Notes: generated by a model from the letters alone, not told the origin. A DNA stretch of 64,000 nt from Dehalococcoidia bacterium (GCA_009692685.1 SHYS01000009.1:20326-84325), one strand, 5' to 3'; counted from the first letter of the stretch, positions 17,138-26,455 are shown. Numbers and translations are program-made.

Positions 17138-20020
17138 TTAGCGAATCGGCGCCGGAGTGCCGGCGGTGGGCGCAGCAGGCGCGGCGGGTGTGGCGGTGGG
17201 CCGTGGAGCGCCCTGTTGGCGCTCGATCTCATCGAGGATGGCGTGCAGGCGATCGAGGTCCGACTGGGCCGCGCCGGAGGCGGCACGGGCCGCATCGAGG
17301 AGTTCCTGGAGGCTACCAGCAGGTGCTGTAGACGCCGGCCTGGCCGGTGTTGGTGTCGCCTCGGGGCCGGTGCCCGGGGCACCCGGCGGTGCGGCCGGCG
17401 GAGTACCACCGCCGGGTAGCGAGGACGTGGCGAGTCCGAAGACCACATCGAGGGAGCGTCGGAACGTCTCCTCCATCGCGATGGTGTTGCCGTTGGCGAC
17501 GACGACGCGTTTGAGCTCCGGCAGCCTCGAGTTCTGTGCCTGAAGGTAGATCGGCTCGACGAAGAGGAAAGAGTCGCCGATGGGGATCATGAGGAGGTTG
17601 CCCCGGATGACGCTGGAGCCGGACTGGTTCCAGAGCGAGAGCTGCTGCGAAATACCCGGGTTCTGATCGATGCGTGCTTCGACCTGTGCGGGGCCGAAGA
17701 CGAGGTCGTCCGTGGGGAAGCGGAATGTGCGGAGCTTGCCGTAGTGGTCGCCGTCGGAGCGGCCGGCGAGCCAAGCGACGGTGTTCTGCTTGTTGCGGGG
17801 AGTAAAGGGGAGGATGAGGGCGAACTCCTCGCGGGACTCGCCGGGCAGGCGCATCACCACGTAGTAGGGCTCCACCTGCTGTTCCTGCTGCCCGCCGAAA
17901 CGCTCGGTGGGGATGGCCCACAGGTCCTCGCCGACGAAGAACACCTTGGGGTCGGTGATGTGGTAGCGGAGGTACTGGAGGGACTGTTGGCGGAAGAGAT
18001 CCTCGGGGTAACGAATGTGTTCGCGAAGTCCGGGCGGCATCTGCGAGGCAGGCGTGAAGAGGTCCGGGAAGATCCTCCCCCAAGTGTTGACGAGCGGCTC
18101 GTCCTCCATCTGGTAGAAGACCGTGTCGCCGGTCACCGCATCTACGGTGACCTTGACGCTGTTGCGCAGGTAGTTGATATCCCCCTGGCGCTGCGAGTAT
18201 GGGTAGTTGCCGGTCGCGGTATAGGCATCCTGCACCCATAGCAGGTGGCCATCGAGCGTGATCAGGTATGGGTCGTGGTCGAGGGTGAGGAAGGGCGCGA
18301 TGAAGGCGATGCGCTCGCTGATCTTGCGGTGCATCAGCACTCGTGACCCCGGTCCGAGCTGCCCGGAGACCAGCAGGTTGATATCGGCGAGCTGCCAGGC
18401 GAGGGCGGTTCGCCTGCCCACGGAGCCCAGCCGGATGCCGCGATCGGCGGCATAGGTGGTGGTGGCGTTACCTGTACCGACGGGGTAGTCGAACTCGTCG
18501 ACGTTGGTGTTGACGACGACGTAATGGCGGGTGAGCTCACCAAAGTAGATGCGTGCGCCATCGACGCTGATCGGCACATCTGTGCCGACGGGCGGGATGT
18601 CCTTCGTGAGGAGGTTCGGCAGGCCCTCGGTGGAGACCTCGTTGACCGGGGCGACGATGGCGCCGAAGCCGTGGGTGAGCTGGAGGCGCTCTCGAGTCCA
18701 CACGGGCGACTGAACACGCGAGATGTCTAGTTCGCGCGCGGAGATCATGACCGAGCGGAGCCGGTTGCCAATTCTGTACCGGTCGATGTCTACGTCGTTG
18801 AAGATGTAGAGCGGACGAATCGACTGGACCTGGTTGACCGTCTCGCGGAGGGGACGAGGGTCGAGCAGGCGGATGTTGTCGATGGTCTCAGGGTTGGCAC
18901 GCACCTGATCGAGGGTGACCGCAGGCAGGGCCGGGAACGTCGTTTCCTCGACCGCGTCGAGCGCCCATGCGCGGCGTGTGGCCTCGATGTTGCGGGCGAT
19001 GAAGGGCGTCTCCTTCTCCAGCTCGTTCGGGCTGACCTGGAGGGACTGCACCAGCTGGGGGTAGATGGCGCCGCCGACGACGGCGACAACGCCCCAGACA
19101 CCGAGGAGGAACGTCGGGAGGCGGAAGCTCGAGCTGATGAAGCCGTTGGCGATGGTCGCCAGGCCCGCAAAGAGGCCTACGCCCGCCAGAATGTAACGCA
19201 CCGGCAGACGGGCGTTGATATCGGTGTAGGTGGCCCCGAAGACGGCGCCGCTGCCCGAGAGCGTGAGCCCGAACGTGCTGAGCCAGGTGCCGACCGCTAC
19301 CAGCACGATGATGAACCCGACCATGATCGAGAGGTGGATGCGCATCGCCGCGGTGATCACCATCTCGAAGCGCTGGAGCGCGATGGCGAGACCGTAGACA
19401 GCCGCCGAGGCGAGGGTGGCCACGAAGAAGAGCGCCAGCGCCCAGCCGTGCACGAACTGGTACGCCGGGAGCTCGAAGACGTAGAACGACACATCGCGGT
19501 GGAAGGCGGGATCAGCAACGCCGAATGGCGCCGCGTAGTACCAGGCGAGCAGGCGCTCCCACGCCCCGCTCGCGGTGGCGCCGAAGACGATCGAGAGCAG
19601 CAGCGTGGCGGCGATAAGCGCGACCGAGACCAGGCGACGGATCGCCTGCGGGTCGACCTCCTCGATGAACGACTCCTCATCGAGGGTGGGGGGCGCGAGT
19701 CGTCGCGCCAGCGAAACGCTACCTCCGATGACGAGGGCCGCGGTCAGCGCGCCGCCGAAGAACAGCATCACGCGCATGGCGAGGACCGTCTGGAAGATGG
19801 TCAGGTAGCTTGAGTCGCCATTGGGGCCGACGGAATCGAACCAGAGCCAGTCGACGTAGAGTGACTTGGTGACGTTGAGGACGAGGGCGAGGAGGAACAT
19901 GGCGGCGAGCGCGCCAAGGCCTCGGAAGCGCGTCTGAGAGAGCCCCTCGCCACCAATTCGGAAGATGTCCGGAGGTGGGCCGAGGTTGTCACCGCCGCCG
20001 CGATTACCGGGGAATCCCAA
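17138..20020 (-). CDS. UPF0182 family membrane protein
   Basis: A 960-residue protein of the UPF0182 (COG1615) family, found mainly in Actinobacteria, Chloroflexota and Cyanobacteria. The N-terminal third has about seven membrane helices, beginning with FLGALAAMFLLALVLNVTKSL-like segments near residue 35. A large, probably extracytoplasmic domain follows. The C-terminal 100 residues are Pro/Ala/Thr-rich with a short coiled-coil-like stretch (LQELLDAARAASGAAQSDL). Function is unknown. It lies between argB and argD on the same strand, followed by a hairpin. Confidence 0.9.
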   Translation of the reverse strand: MGFPGNRGGGDNLGPPPDIFRIGGEGLSQTRFRGLGALAAMFLLALVLNVTKSLYVDWLWFDSVGPNGDSSYLTIFQTVLAMRVMLFFGGALTAALVIGGSVSLARRLAPPTLDEESFIEEVDPQAIRRLVSVALIAATLLLSIVFGATASGAWERLLAWYYAAPFGVADPAFHRDVSFYVFELPAYQFVHGWALALFFVATLASAAVYGLAIALQRFEMVITAAMRIHLSIMVGFIIVLVAVGTWLSTFGLTLSGSGAVFGATYTDINARLPVRYILAGVGLFAGLATIANGFISSSFRLPTFLLGVWGVVAVVGGAIYPQLVQSLQVSPNELEKETPFIARNIEATRRAWALDAVEETTFPALPAVTLDQVRANPETIDNIRLLDPRPLRETVNQVQSIRPLYIFNDVDIDRYRIGNRLRSVMISARELDISRVQSPVWTRERLQLTHGFGAIVAPVNEVSTEGLPNLLTKDIPPVGTDVPISVDGARIYFGELTRHYVVVNTNVDEFDYPVGTGNATTTYAADRGIRLGSVGRRTALAWQLADINLLVSGQLGPGSRVLMHRKISERIAFIAPFLTLDHDPYLITLDGHLLWVQDAYTATGNYPYSQRQGDINYLRNSVKVTVDAVTGDTVFYQMEDEPLVNTWGRIFPDLFTPASQMPPGLREHIRYPEDLFRQQSLQYLRYHITDPKVFFVGEDLWAIPTERFGGQQEQQVEPYYVVMRLPGESREEFALILPFTPRNKQNTVAWLAGRSDGDHYGKLRTFRFPTDDLVFGPAQVEARIDQNPGISQQLSLWNQSGSSVIRGNLLMIPIGDSFLFVEPIYLQAQNSRLPELKRVVVANGNTIAMEETFRRSLDVVFGLATSSLPGGGTPPAAPPGAPGTGPEATPTPARPASTAPAGSLQELLDAARAASGAAQSDLDRLHAILDEIERQQGAPRPTATPAAPAAPTAGTPAPIR

Positions 20021-20063
20021 GAGCTACCGCATTTCCTATAGTCAACAAACGCCGACGTCGGTG

Positions 20064-20837
20064 TTAGTCACCGATGCGCGTGCCCAATCGCTGACCACTC
20101 ACAATAGCGCGTAGCGTGCCCGGTGTGCGACCGTTGGCCATGATCGCCACGCCCCCGCCCTCGACGGCACGGAAGCAGGCCTCGACCTTTGGAATCATGC
20201 CACCGGCGATTGTGCCCGCAGCGCGCAGTGCTTCCGCCTCCGTGGCGCTGATCGAGGGCAACACCCGGCCCGAGGCGTCCATGAGGCCATCGACGTCGGT
20301 GAGGAAGACCAACCGGGTGGCGCCGATGGCGCGCGCCACCTCACCGGCGACGGTGTCGGCGTTGATGTTGAGCGGCTGGCTCGGACGCTCGAGGCCGATC
20401 GGCGCGATCACTGGTACGACCCTGGCATCGAGCAGCGAGTTCAGGAAGGCGTCATCGACGCCCGTGATCTGCCCGACGTAGCCGAGGCGCGGGTCGTAGC
20501 GCTGTGCCTCGACGAGGCCGCCATCGACCCCGCACAGGCCGATCGCGCGCCCGCCGAGGGCGCCGAGCTGGCCGACCAGCTGGGCGTTGATCACGCCACG
20601 GAGAACGGCGACCACGACTTCGAGGGCCTCGGCGCTGGTCGAACGCAGGCCGTCGACGAACTCGGAGGTGACCTGCATCTTGTCGAGCCAGTCGGTGATC
20701 ATCGCGCCGCCGCCGTGAACGACGACGACACGCTCGCCAGCGCGCTGCAGGGCGACTACATCCTCGAGGGTGGTGTCTTCCGCGCCGAGGGTGGAGCCAC
20801 CGATCTTGATGACAGTGGTCGAGGGGGCAGGCGACAT
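20064..20837 (-). CDS. argB: Acetylglutamate kinase
   Basis: Phosphorylates N-acetylglutamate, the second arginine step. The 257 residues start MSPAPSTTVIKIGGSTLG. The KIGGS phosphate-binding motif is near residue 11, VVVHGGGAMIT near residue 37, and AGGMIPKVEAC near residue 212. It lies 63 bases downstream of argJ and 43 bases upstream of UPF0182. The arginine-binding N-terminal helix typical of hexameric feedback-inhibited NAGKs is not obvious. Confidence 0.94.
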   Translation of the reverse strand: MSPAPSTTVIKIGGSTLGAEDTTLEDVVALQRAGERVVVVHGGGAMITDWLDKMQVTSEFVDGLRSTSAEALEVVVAVLRGVINAQLVGQLGALGGRAIGLCGVDGGLVEAQRYDPRLGYVGQITGVDDAFLNSLLDARVVPVIAPIGLERPSQPLNINADTVAGEVARAIGATRLVFLTDVDGLMDASGRVLPSISATEAEALRAAGTIAGGMIPKVEACFRAVEGGGVAIMANGRTPGTLRAIVSGQRLGTRIGD

Positions 20838-20900
20838 AGTGTTACTCCGAGTGGCTCCGTGCGATTCCGAGATAGCCGCAAACCAGACGTAAGAGGCGAG

Positions 20901-22139
20901 TTAGGTCGTGTAGTCAGCGTTGATTCGGACGTAGCCCTCCGTTAGGTCGCATCCCCAGGCGACCGCCTCAGTGGCGCCCATGCCGAGGTCGACGCGGATG
21001 ACAACCTCCGGCGCGTCCATCGCCTGCGAGAGGACGGCATAGTCCACCGTCGACGGTGCGCCGTGCTCGAAGGCGCAGTGGTCGCCGATCCAGACCGCCA
21101 TCTTCGAGGTGTCGAGCGCGGCGCCCGAGCGTCCCACGGCGGCGAGCACCCGTCCGAGGTTGGCATCGCGGCCGGTCACCATCGTCTTCACGAGGGGGGA
21201 CGAGGCGACCGTGCGGGCGGCACGGCGCGCGTCTTCGAGGGAGGCGGCGCCGCAGGCGCGCACCTCGATGAGCGTGCGCGCGCCTTCGCCGTCGCGCGCG
21301 AGATCGCGGGCCAGCTCGATGGCGACCGCCTCGATGGCCGCCCGCAATCGAGGCGCGTCGGGGTGGCCGTTGGTGATCGGTGCGCCGCCGCCCGCGCCGT
21401 TGGCGAAGAGGAGCATCGTGTCGCTGGTGGACGTGTCCATGTCGACATCGACCATGTTGATGGAGACATCGGCCACCGCACGCAGCGTCGACTGCAGCCA
21501 GGCGAGATCGACGGGCGCATCGGTAGTCAGGAAGCAGAACACCGTGGCCATGTCCGGGTGCACCATCCCCGAGCCCTTGGCCACGCCCCCGACCGTGTAT
21601 GTTCGGGCTCCGTCCATCGAGGCGACCCGAATAGCGCGTGACTTCGGGTAGGTGTCCGTGGTCATGATGGCGCGCGCGAAGTCGCCGCCGCCGGCCTCGG
21701 AGAGCGTGACCGCCGCGATGCCCGGTTCGACGAGTTGCATCGGCAAGGGGCGGCCGATGACGCCGGTGGAGGCGACGAACACCTCGTTCTCCGGGATGCC
21801 GAGGCGGGCGGCGACCAGCGCCGTCATGCGCCGCGCGTCGCGCTCGCCTTGCTCCCCGGTGGCGGTGTTCGAGCAGCCGGAGTTAGCGACGATCGCGCGG
21901 CCGCCGCCGTCGGCCACACGCGCGCGGTCGAGGCCCACGGCGGGGCCAAAGACCAGATTCTTCGTGAAGACGCCAGCCACGGCGCTCGGCAGGTCCGAGG
22001 CGAGAATGCCAATGTCGAAACGCGGTTCGTCGCCGTACGTCTTCACGCCTGCATAAGTCGCACCTGCGCGCCAGCCGGTGGGCGAGGTGACCCCCCCGCC
22101 ATCGATCCAGTGAAGCCAGTCAGGATGCTGGACGGGCAT
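20901..22139 (-). CDS. argJ: Bifunctional glutamate N-acetyltransferase / ornithine acetyltransferase
   Basis: Recycles the acetyl group from acetylornithine to glutamate and may also acetylate glutamate from acetyl-CoA. The 412-residue precursor should self-cleave before the Thr in KGSGMVHPDMATVFCFLTTD (near residue 200), giving alpha and beta chains. It is first in the minus-strand arginine cluster. TATACT at 22169-22174 (minus strand), about 30 bases upstream, is a possible -10. No argC, argF or argR is in the window. Confidence 0.95.
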   Translation of the reverse strand: MPVQHPDWLHWIDGGGVTSPTGWRAGATYAGVKTYGDEPRFDIGILASDLPSAVAGVFTKNLVFGPAVGLDRARVADGGGRAIVANSGCSNTATGEQGERDARRMTALVAARLGIPENEVFVASTGVIGRPLPMQLVEPGIAAVTLSEAGGGDFARAIMTTDTYPKSRAIRVASMDGARTYTVGGVAKGSGMVHPDMATVFCFLTTDAPVDLAWLQSTLRAVADVSINMVDVDMDTSTSDTMLLFANGAGGGAPITNGHPDAPRLRAAIEAVAIELARDLARDGEGARTLIEVRACGAASLEDARRAARTVASSPLVKTMVTGRDANLGRVLAAVGRSGAALDTSKMAVWIGDHCAFEHGAPSTVDYAVLSQAMDAPEVVIRVDLGMGATEAVAWGCDLTEGYVRINADYTT

Positions 22140-22184
22140 AAGTGCGCTGCTCCAATTGCGAGGCTCGAAGTATACTGAACTGTT

Positions 22185-22204
22185 CCTCGGGGCGAGCCCC
22201 GAGG
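22185..22204 (-). terminator. Hairpin after the SDR gene
   Basis: A 9-bp perfect stem (CCTCGGGGC / GCCCCGAGG) with a GA loop, two bases beyond the SDR stop. It is followed on the minus strand by AACAGTTCAG, so it lacks a strong T-run. Confidence 0.5.
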
Positions 22205-22205
22205 G

Positions 22206-22994
22206 CTACGGCGTGGCGCGGCGAGCGCCGCCGTCCATGTAGACCGCGCTGGCGAAGACGTACGAGCACGCCTCGGAGGCGAGGAACGTGGCGACGCGGG
22301 CGATCTCCTCGGGGTGGGCGATGCGGCCCGCGGGCAGCCGCGCGCCCGCCTCGGCGATGGCCTGTTCCACCTCGATGCCGCGCGCGGCGGCAGCCGCCGC
22401 CTGGAGGTCGCGGGCGCGGTCCGTGTCGGTGACGCCGGGGCAGATCACGTTGACGAGCACGCCGTCGCCGGCGAGCGCGTCGGAGAGAGCGTGCGTCATG
22501 TTGAGCACGCCGATGTTCGCGAGGCTCGTCGGCAGGTTGCCCGCCGTTGGGCTGGTCCCGGCGCCACCCGCAATGTTCACGATGCGGCCCCAGCCGCGAG
22601 CGCGCATGCCGGGAGCGACGAGCTGGGACAGCCTCAGGTAGCCGAACAACTTGAGGTCGAGCGCCTCCTCGATCATCGAGACCGGGAGGTCGAGGACCGG
22701 GAGCTGGCGAGCGGCGCCGGCACAGTTGATGAGGATATCGGCAGGCCCGAGCGTCGCCTCGCAGGCGGCGACGGCAGCGGCACAGCCCGCCTCGGTGGAG
22801 AGGTCTGCGACCACAGCCGCGGCGCGCACGCCCAGCGAGGTCAGGCGCGTGACGGCGGTCGTGAGCAGCTCCTGATCGCGTGCCACAACGCAGACATCGG
22901 CGCCATCGCGGGCCAGCTCGAGGGCGCAGGCGAGACCGATACCACGGCTGCCGCCGGTGACGAGGGCAACCTTGCCCAGCAGACCCAACTCCAT
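22206..22994 (-). CDS. Short-chain dehydrogenase/reductase, atypical active site
   Basis: A 262-residue Rossmann protein with the SDR cofactor motif TGGSRGIG near residue 14, NCAGAA near residue 90 and the C-terminal ICPGVTDTD. The catalytic Ser region NIAGGAG is present. The canonical YxxxK is not: the aligned segment reads NLPTSLANIGVLNMT, with Thr and Asn where Tyr and Lys are expected. It may bind NAD(P) and act through a different mechanism or as a non-catalytic member. A hairpin separates it from argJ downstream. Confidence 0.8.
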   Translation of the reverse strand: MELGLLGKVALVTGGSRGIGLACALELARDGADVCVVARDQELLTTAVTRLTSLGVRAAAVVADLSTEAGCAAAVAACEATLGPADILINCAGAARQLPVLDLPVSMIEEALDLKLFGYLRLSQLVAPGMRARGWGRIVNIAGGAGTSPTAGNLPTSLANIGVLNMTHALSDALAGDGVLVNVICPGVTDTDRARDLQAAAAAARGIEVEQAIAEAGARLPAGRIAHPEEIARVATFLASEACSYVFASAVYMDGGARRATP

Positions 22995-23110
22995 GGCGGT
23001 GCCTCCTCGATGTGCCGGCGTGGACTCAGGCGTGGCACGGTACGCCGAGCACAGGTCGTGCGAAACTCGGGCAGTTCACGATGCTAGGCTCGACGGAGGT
23101 GTCGCGCTCG

Positions 23111-23626
23111 ATGGACGTGCACGTTCACTCCGCCCTCGAGCAAGATCTCGAGGCGATCCAGCGTATCTACAAGTACGAGATCCTCACCGGCACGGCCACG
23201 TGGGACCTTGCGCCGTGGCCCGCCGAGCAGCGTCTGGAGTGGTGGCGCGAGCACGTCGCCGACCCCTCGATTCCCGTGGTCGTGGCGGAGGTCGAGGGCG
23301 CGGTTGCCGGGTTCGCCTACCTTTCGATCTACCGCGCGAAGGCGGGCTATCGCTACACGCGCGAGACCTCGGTGTACGTGGACCAACGCTTCCATCGAGG
23401 CGGCGTCGGACGCGCGCTGATGGAGGTGCAACTCGCCTCGGCGCGCGCGCTGGGCCTGCACGCGCTGATGGCCGTGATCGAGGCGGAGAACGCGGCGAGC
23501 ATCGCGCTCCACGCCGGCTTCGGCTTCGAGCGTGTCGCCCTCAAGCGGGAGGTGGGGCGGAAGTTCGGCCGGTGGCTGGACTCGGTGGAGATGGAACTGC
23601 TGCTGCCTCTGGAGCCGCCTGATTGA
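23111..23626 (+). CDS. GNAT N-acetyltransferase, phosphinothricin-acetyltransferase-like
   Basis: A 171-residue GNAT protein starting MDVHVHSALEQDLEAIQRIY. The pattern VDQRFHRGGVGRALM near residue 95 is the acetyl-CoA loop, and the ENAASIALHAGFGFERV tail is typical of the PAT/MddA group acetylating amino acids or phosphinothricin-like compounds. I prefer ATG 23111; an upstream ATG at 23081 adds ten residues without similarity. It diverges from the SDR gene. Confidence 0.82.
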   Translation: MDVHVHSALEQDLEAIQRIYKYEILTGTATWDLAPWPAEQRLEWWREHVADPSIPVVVAEVEGAVAGFAYLSIYRAKAGYRYTRETSVYVDQRFHRGGVGRALMEVQLASARALGLHALMAVIEAENAASIALHAGFGFERVALKREVGRKFGRWLDSVEMELLLPLEPPD

Positions 23627-23675
23627 GTGGCCCTGCCTGCGCCGTAACCTCGATTCTCCGGAGGCAGGCCGCACC

Positions 23676-23704
23676 CCGTTCGTGGTGAGCCGTCGAACCA
23701 CGCC
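23676..23704. repeat. Dispersed palindromic repeat, copy 2
   Basis: CGTTCGTGGTGAGCC then GTCGAACCACG. Same family as copy 1, with two bases missing from the core. It lies in the gap between the acetyltransferase and nth. Confidence 0.55.
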
Positions 23705-23767
23705 GCCATTCTCGGTGGACCGAGTTGCCACTCCGGCCGCGACCAGCTGGCCAACGATGTGGGCGGG

Positions 23768-23804
23768 GCCTTCGACAGGCTTAGGCCGAACGGGGGGAGG
23801 GTGC
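23768..23804. repeat. Dispersed palindromic repeat, copy 3 (inverted)
   Basis: CCTTCGACAGGCTTAGGCCGAACGG, a reverse-orientation relative of the GTCGAA-core family, about 90 bases from copy 2. The pair flanks a short spacer and could fold together. Confidence 0.5.
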
Positions 23805-23851
23805 TGTTGAGGCAGGCGAGGCGTCGCGTCCGAACGTCATGCCTCCGACGG

Positions 23852-24607
23852 CTACAGTTCCGGCGGCCCCACACGCGGGCACCGAGGGAGGAGCGGGCAT
23901 TCGACGCAGCGCGGGCCGCGGGCGTGGCAGGTGCGGCGGCCGTGCTGGATGAGGTCGACGTGGAAGGCGTAGACCTCGGATGGCGCGAGCTGGGCCTCGA
24001 GGAGCTCGTGGGCGCGATCGGCGGGGGTGCGAGGAGGCACGAGGCCGAGGCGCTTCGCCACGCGCTCGACGTGCGTGTCGACGGGGAGCGCGGGGCGGCC
24101 GAGGGCGAACAGCAGCACGCACGCCGCCGTCTTCGGACCCACGCCCGGCAGCGAGGTGAGCCAGCGCTTCGCCTCGGGCATCGGGAGGCGGCGCAGGAAG
24201 TCGAGATCCCAGTCGGGCGCGCGCCTGTGCACCTCCTCGAGGAGTGCGATGAGGCGCTTCGACTTCGTGGGCGCGAGGCCGCCGGGCCGGATGGCGTCCT
24301 CGACATCCTCTGGCGACGCCGCGAGGATGGTGTCCCACGAGGGCAGGCGCTCCATGAGTTGGTGCATCGCTCGCCCCGAGTTGTGGTCCGAGGTGTGTTG
24401 CGACAGGAGTGTCAGGACCAGTTCGGTGAGTGGGGCGCCCGAGGGTCGCGCCGGGACGCGCCCGTACTCGCGACCGAGGATGGCGACTAGCTCGGTGGGC
24501 GCCCACGGCGGGGCAGCACGCGCCGGTGCGGGCGCCGGCGGCGCGCGAGTGCCGCGTGGTTTCGAGGACGGGCGTGGCGGCTTCGATGGTGACTTTGATG
24601 CTGCCAT
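23852..24607 (-). CDS. nth: Endonuclease III (DNA glycosylase/AP lyase)
   Basis: Excises oxidised pyrimidines and nicks abasic sites. It has 251 residues from ATG 24607, with a Lys/Pro/Ser-rich N-terminal tail of about 40 residues before the glycosylase fold. The HhH motif LPGVGPKTAACVLL holds the catalytic Lys, and PVDTHVERVAKRLG holds the catalytic Asp. The C-terminal C-x6-C-x2-C-x5-C cluster (CHARGPRCVECPLLPRC) binds 4Fe-4S. A longer open frame to 24829 runs antisense to selD and is unlikely to be used. Confidence 0.93.
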   Translation of the reverse strand: MAASKSPSKPPRPSSKPRGTRAPPAPAPARAAPPWAPTELVAILGREYGRVPARPSGAPLTELVLTLLSQHTSDHNSGRAMHQLMERLPSWDTILAASPEDVEDAIRPGGLAPTKSKRLIALLEEVHRRAPDWDLDFLRRLPMPEAKRWLTSLPGVGPKTAACVLLFALGRPALPVDTHVERVAKRLGLVPPRTPADRAHELLEAQLAPSEVYAFHVDLIQHGRRTCHARGPRCVECPLLPRCPRVGPPEL

Positions 24608-24700
24608 CGAGTCGATGGTACGCCGCCGTCGGGAGCCGCATCCAGTGCGGGCGGGAGCGGGTACGATGGAGCCTCGGACAACCACTGTCGAGGAGCGTTC

Positions 24701-25756
24701 GTGACCCGAGACGACATCGTGCGGCTGACTGACCTCGCCTCCTGCGCTGGCTGAGCAGGCAAGATGGGTCTGGGGACCCTGGCGCAGGTGCTGCGTCCCA
24801 TTCACGAGCGGTTCAAGCCCGAAGACCACCCAGATCTGCTGGTGGGACTGGCGCGCTCTGATGACGCGGCGGTGTTCCGTGTCTCGGATGACCTCGCGAT
24901 CATCCAGACGCTCGACTTCTTCCCGCCGGTCGTCGATGACCCCTACACGTACGGCGTGATCGCCGCAGTGAACGCCATGTCGGACGTGTATGCGATGGGT
25001 GGCGAGGTGCGCCTAGCGCTCAACATCGCTGCGTGGCCGGACGACCTCGATCCTGGGCTGCTGTCGGAGGTCTTCCGAGGTGGGGCGGACGCCGTCGCCG
25101 AGGCGGGTGGCGTGATCGCGGGTGGCCATACGGTCTTCGACAAAGAGCCGAAGTACGGGCTCTCGGTGATGGGGATGGTGCACCCCGGCGCGATCATCAC
25201 CAAGGGTGGGGCGCAGGCCGGCGACGTGCTGCTGCTCACGAAACCCCTCGGGACGGGGATCCTGATGACCGCCGCGAAGCAGCGGCTGGCGGGCGCCGAG
25301 ACTGCCCTCGAGGGCGCGGTCGCCTCGATGCGGCGGCTCAACCGTCACGCCGCGCACCTTGCGCGAGCGGCCAGCGTGCACGCGATGACCGATGTGACCG
25401 GGTTCGCGCTCGTGGGACACGCTGCCGAGATGGCCGAGCAGGCAGGCGCTACCTTCGTCCTCGAAACGGGCGCCGTGCCGGAGCTTCCCGGGGCGCGCCG
25501 CTTTGCCGGGGGAGGCGCCATCACCGGCGGCGCGAGTCGCAACCGCGAGCAGCTGGGGGACCGGATTCGCCTCCCCGCAGACCTCGAGGAGATGACCGGC
25601 CACCTGTTGTACGACCCGCAGACCTCGGGCGGCCTGCTGATCGCCGTGCCCGTCGCCGAGGCGGAAGCCCTGCGCGCGCGGATCGCTGAGGTCGAGGGCG
25701 CCTGCTGGATCGTCGGGCACGTCGCGGCGGGGCCCGGCATCGTGGTGGTGCGTTGA
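24701..25756 (+). CDS. selD: Selenide, water dikinase (selenophosphate synthetase) with selenocysteine at codon 18
   Basis: Makes selenophosphate from selenide and ATP for selenoprotein and selenouridine synthesis. An uninterrupted frame starts only at ATG 24764, but the same frame upstream, through a TGA at 24752-24754, supplies the missing N-terminus: RLTDLASCAG-Sec-AGKMGLGTL. This matches the family's active-site loop (Cys/Sec 17 and Lys 20 in E. coli). GTG 24701 is preceded by GAGGAG at 24690-24695, a good ribosome-binding site. The 351-residue product then has the usual length. The remaining domains (DDAAVF, TLDFFPPVVDDP, TDVTGFALVGHA) are normal. A hairpin 12 bases after the TGA is a candidate SECIS. 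The downstream lipoprotein start overlaps the stop. Confidence 0.88.
24752..24779 (+). promoter_or_regulatory. UGA(Sec) codon and candidate bacterial SECIS hairpin in selD
   Basis: TGA at 24752-24754 is followed by a hairpin with stem GGGTC (24766-24770), loop TGGG and stem GACCC (24775-24779). Distance and small G-containing apical loop fit SelB-dependent bacterial SECIS elements. A longer lower stem is not obvious. Confidence 0.55.
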
Positions 25757-26445
25757 GGCGGTCCGTGGCACGACTCGTGGCGCTGCTGCTGACGGCGCTG
25801 TTGCTCGCCGCATGCGGCAAAGACACAGCGTCCGAGGAGAGCGCGGCGGTCGTGCTCGAGCGGGCGGCGGCGCGGATCGAGCAGGCGAAGAGCTATCGAT
25901 TCCTCCTCGAGTTCGAGGGGGGCACGGCGGAGATCGCGAGCGGCCTGCAGATGCGTCGCGCCGAGGGCGTGTTCGCCGGCCTCGACAACTTCGACTCACA
26001 GGTACTGGTGAGCGTGGGCCCGATCGACGCGCGCGTCGGCGTTCGCGTGGTGAACAGCCAGTCGTGGATGACGAACCCGCTCACGCAGCGCTGGGAGAAG
26101 ACGCCGCTGTCTGTGGCGCAGCTGTTCGACATCTCGACCGGTGTCACGGCGCTCATGCGATCGGCGGCGAGCCCGAAATTTGGCGCAACCGAGACCATCG
26201 AGGGCGTCCCCGTGCGTCGCATCGAGGGCGAGCTCGCCTCGGAGAAGTTCACGCTGCTGCCGGGTGTGCCGCCCGGACAGACGCTCAAGGCCGCCGCCTG
26301 GGTGGGGACGCAGGACGACCTCGTACGCCGTCTTGAGGTGAGCGGGCACGGTCCGCCGTTCGCTGTGGGCGAGCACGCCGAGGGCAAAGTGCGCCTCACC
26401 CTGAGCGCCTTCGATGAGCCGGTCGCCATCGAAGCGCCGCGCTGA
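25753..26445 (+). CDS. LppX/LprAFG-like lipoprotein
   Basis: A 230-residue exported lipoprotein: basic start, hydrophobic VALLLTALLLAACGK with lipobox Cys near residue 21, then an alternating beta-sheet domain typical of LppX_LprAFG proteins (ARIEQAKSYRFLLEFEG, then IEGVPVRRIEGELA). In mycobacteria such proteins carry lipids across the periplasm; here the ligand is unknown. The TTG start overlaps the selD stop by three bases, and an MFS exporter gene follows 10 bases downstream. The same LprG-MFS pairing occurs in mycobacteria (LprG-P55), so a joint export role is a reasonable inference. Confidence 0.75.
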   Translation: MRRSVARLVALLLTALLLAACGKDTASEESAAVVLERAAARIEQAKSYRFLLEFEGGTAEIASGLQMRRAEGVFAGLDNFDSQVLVSVGPIDARVGVRVVNSQSWMTNPLTQRWEKTPLSVAQLFDISTGVTALMRSAASPKFGATETIEGVPVRRIEGELASEKFTLLPGVPPGQTLKAAAWVGTQDDLVRRLEVSGHGPPFAVGEHAEGKVRLTLSAFDEPVAIEAPR

Positions 26446-26455
26446 CGGGCGCCGC

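Noticed and set aside
24607..24829. N-terminal extension of the endonuclease III frame
   Set aside because: It runs antisense through the selD start and has no similarity to the family; ATG 24607 gives a sensible start.
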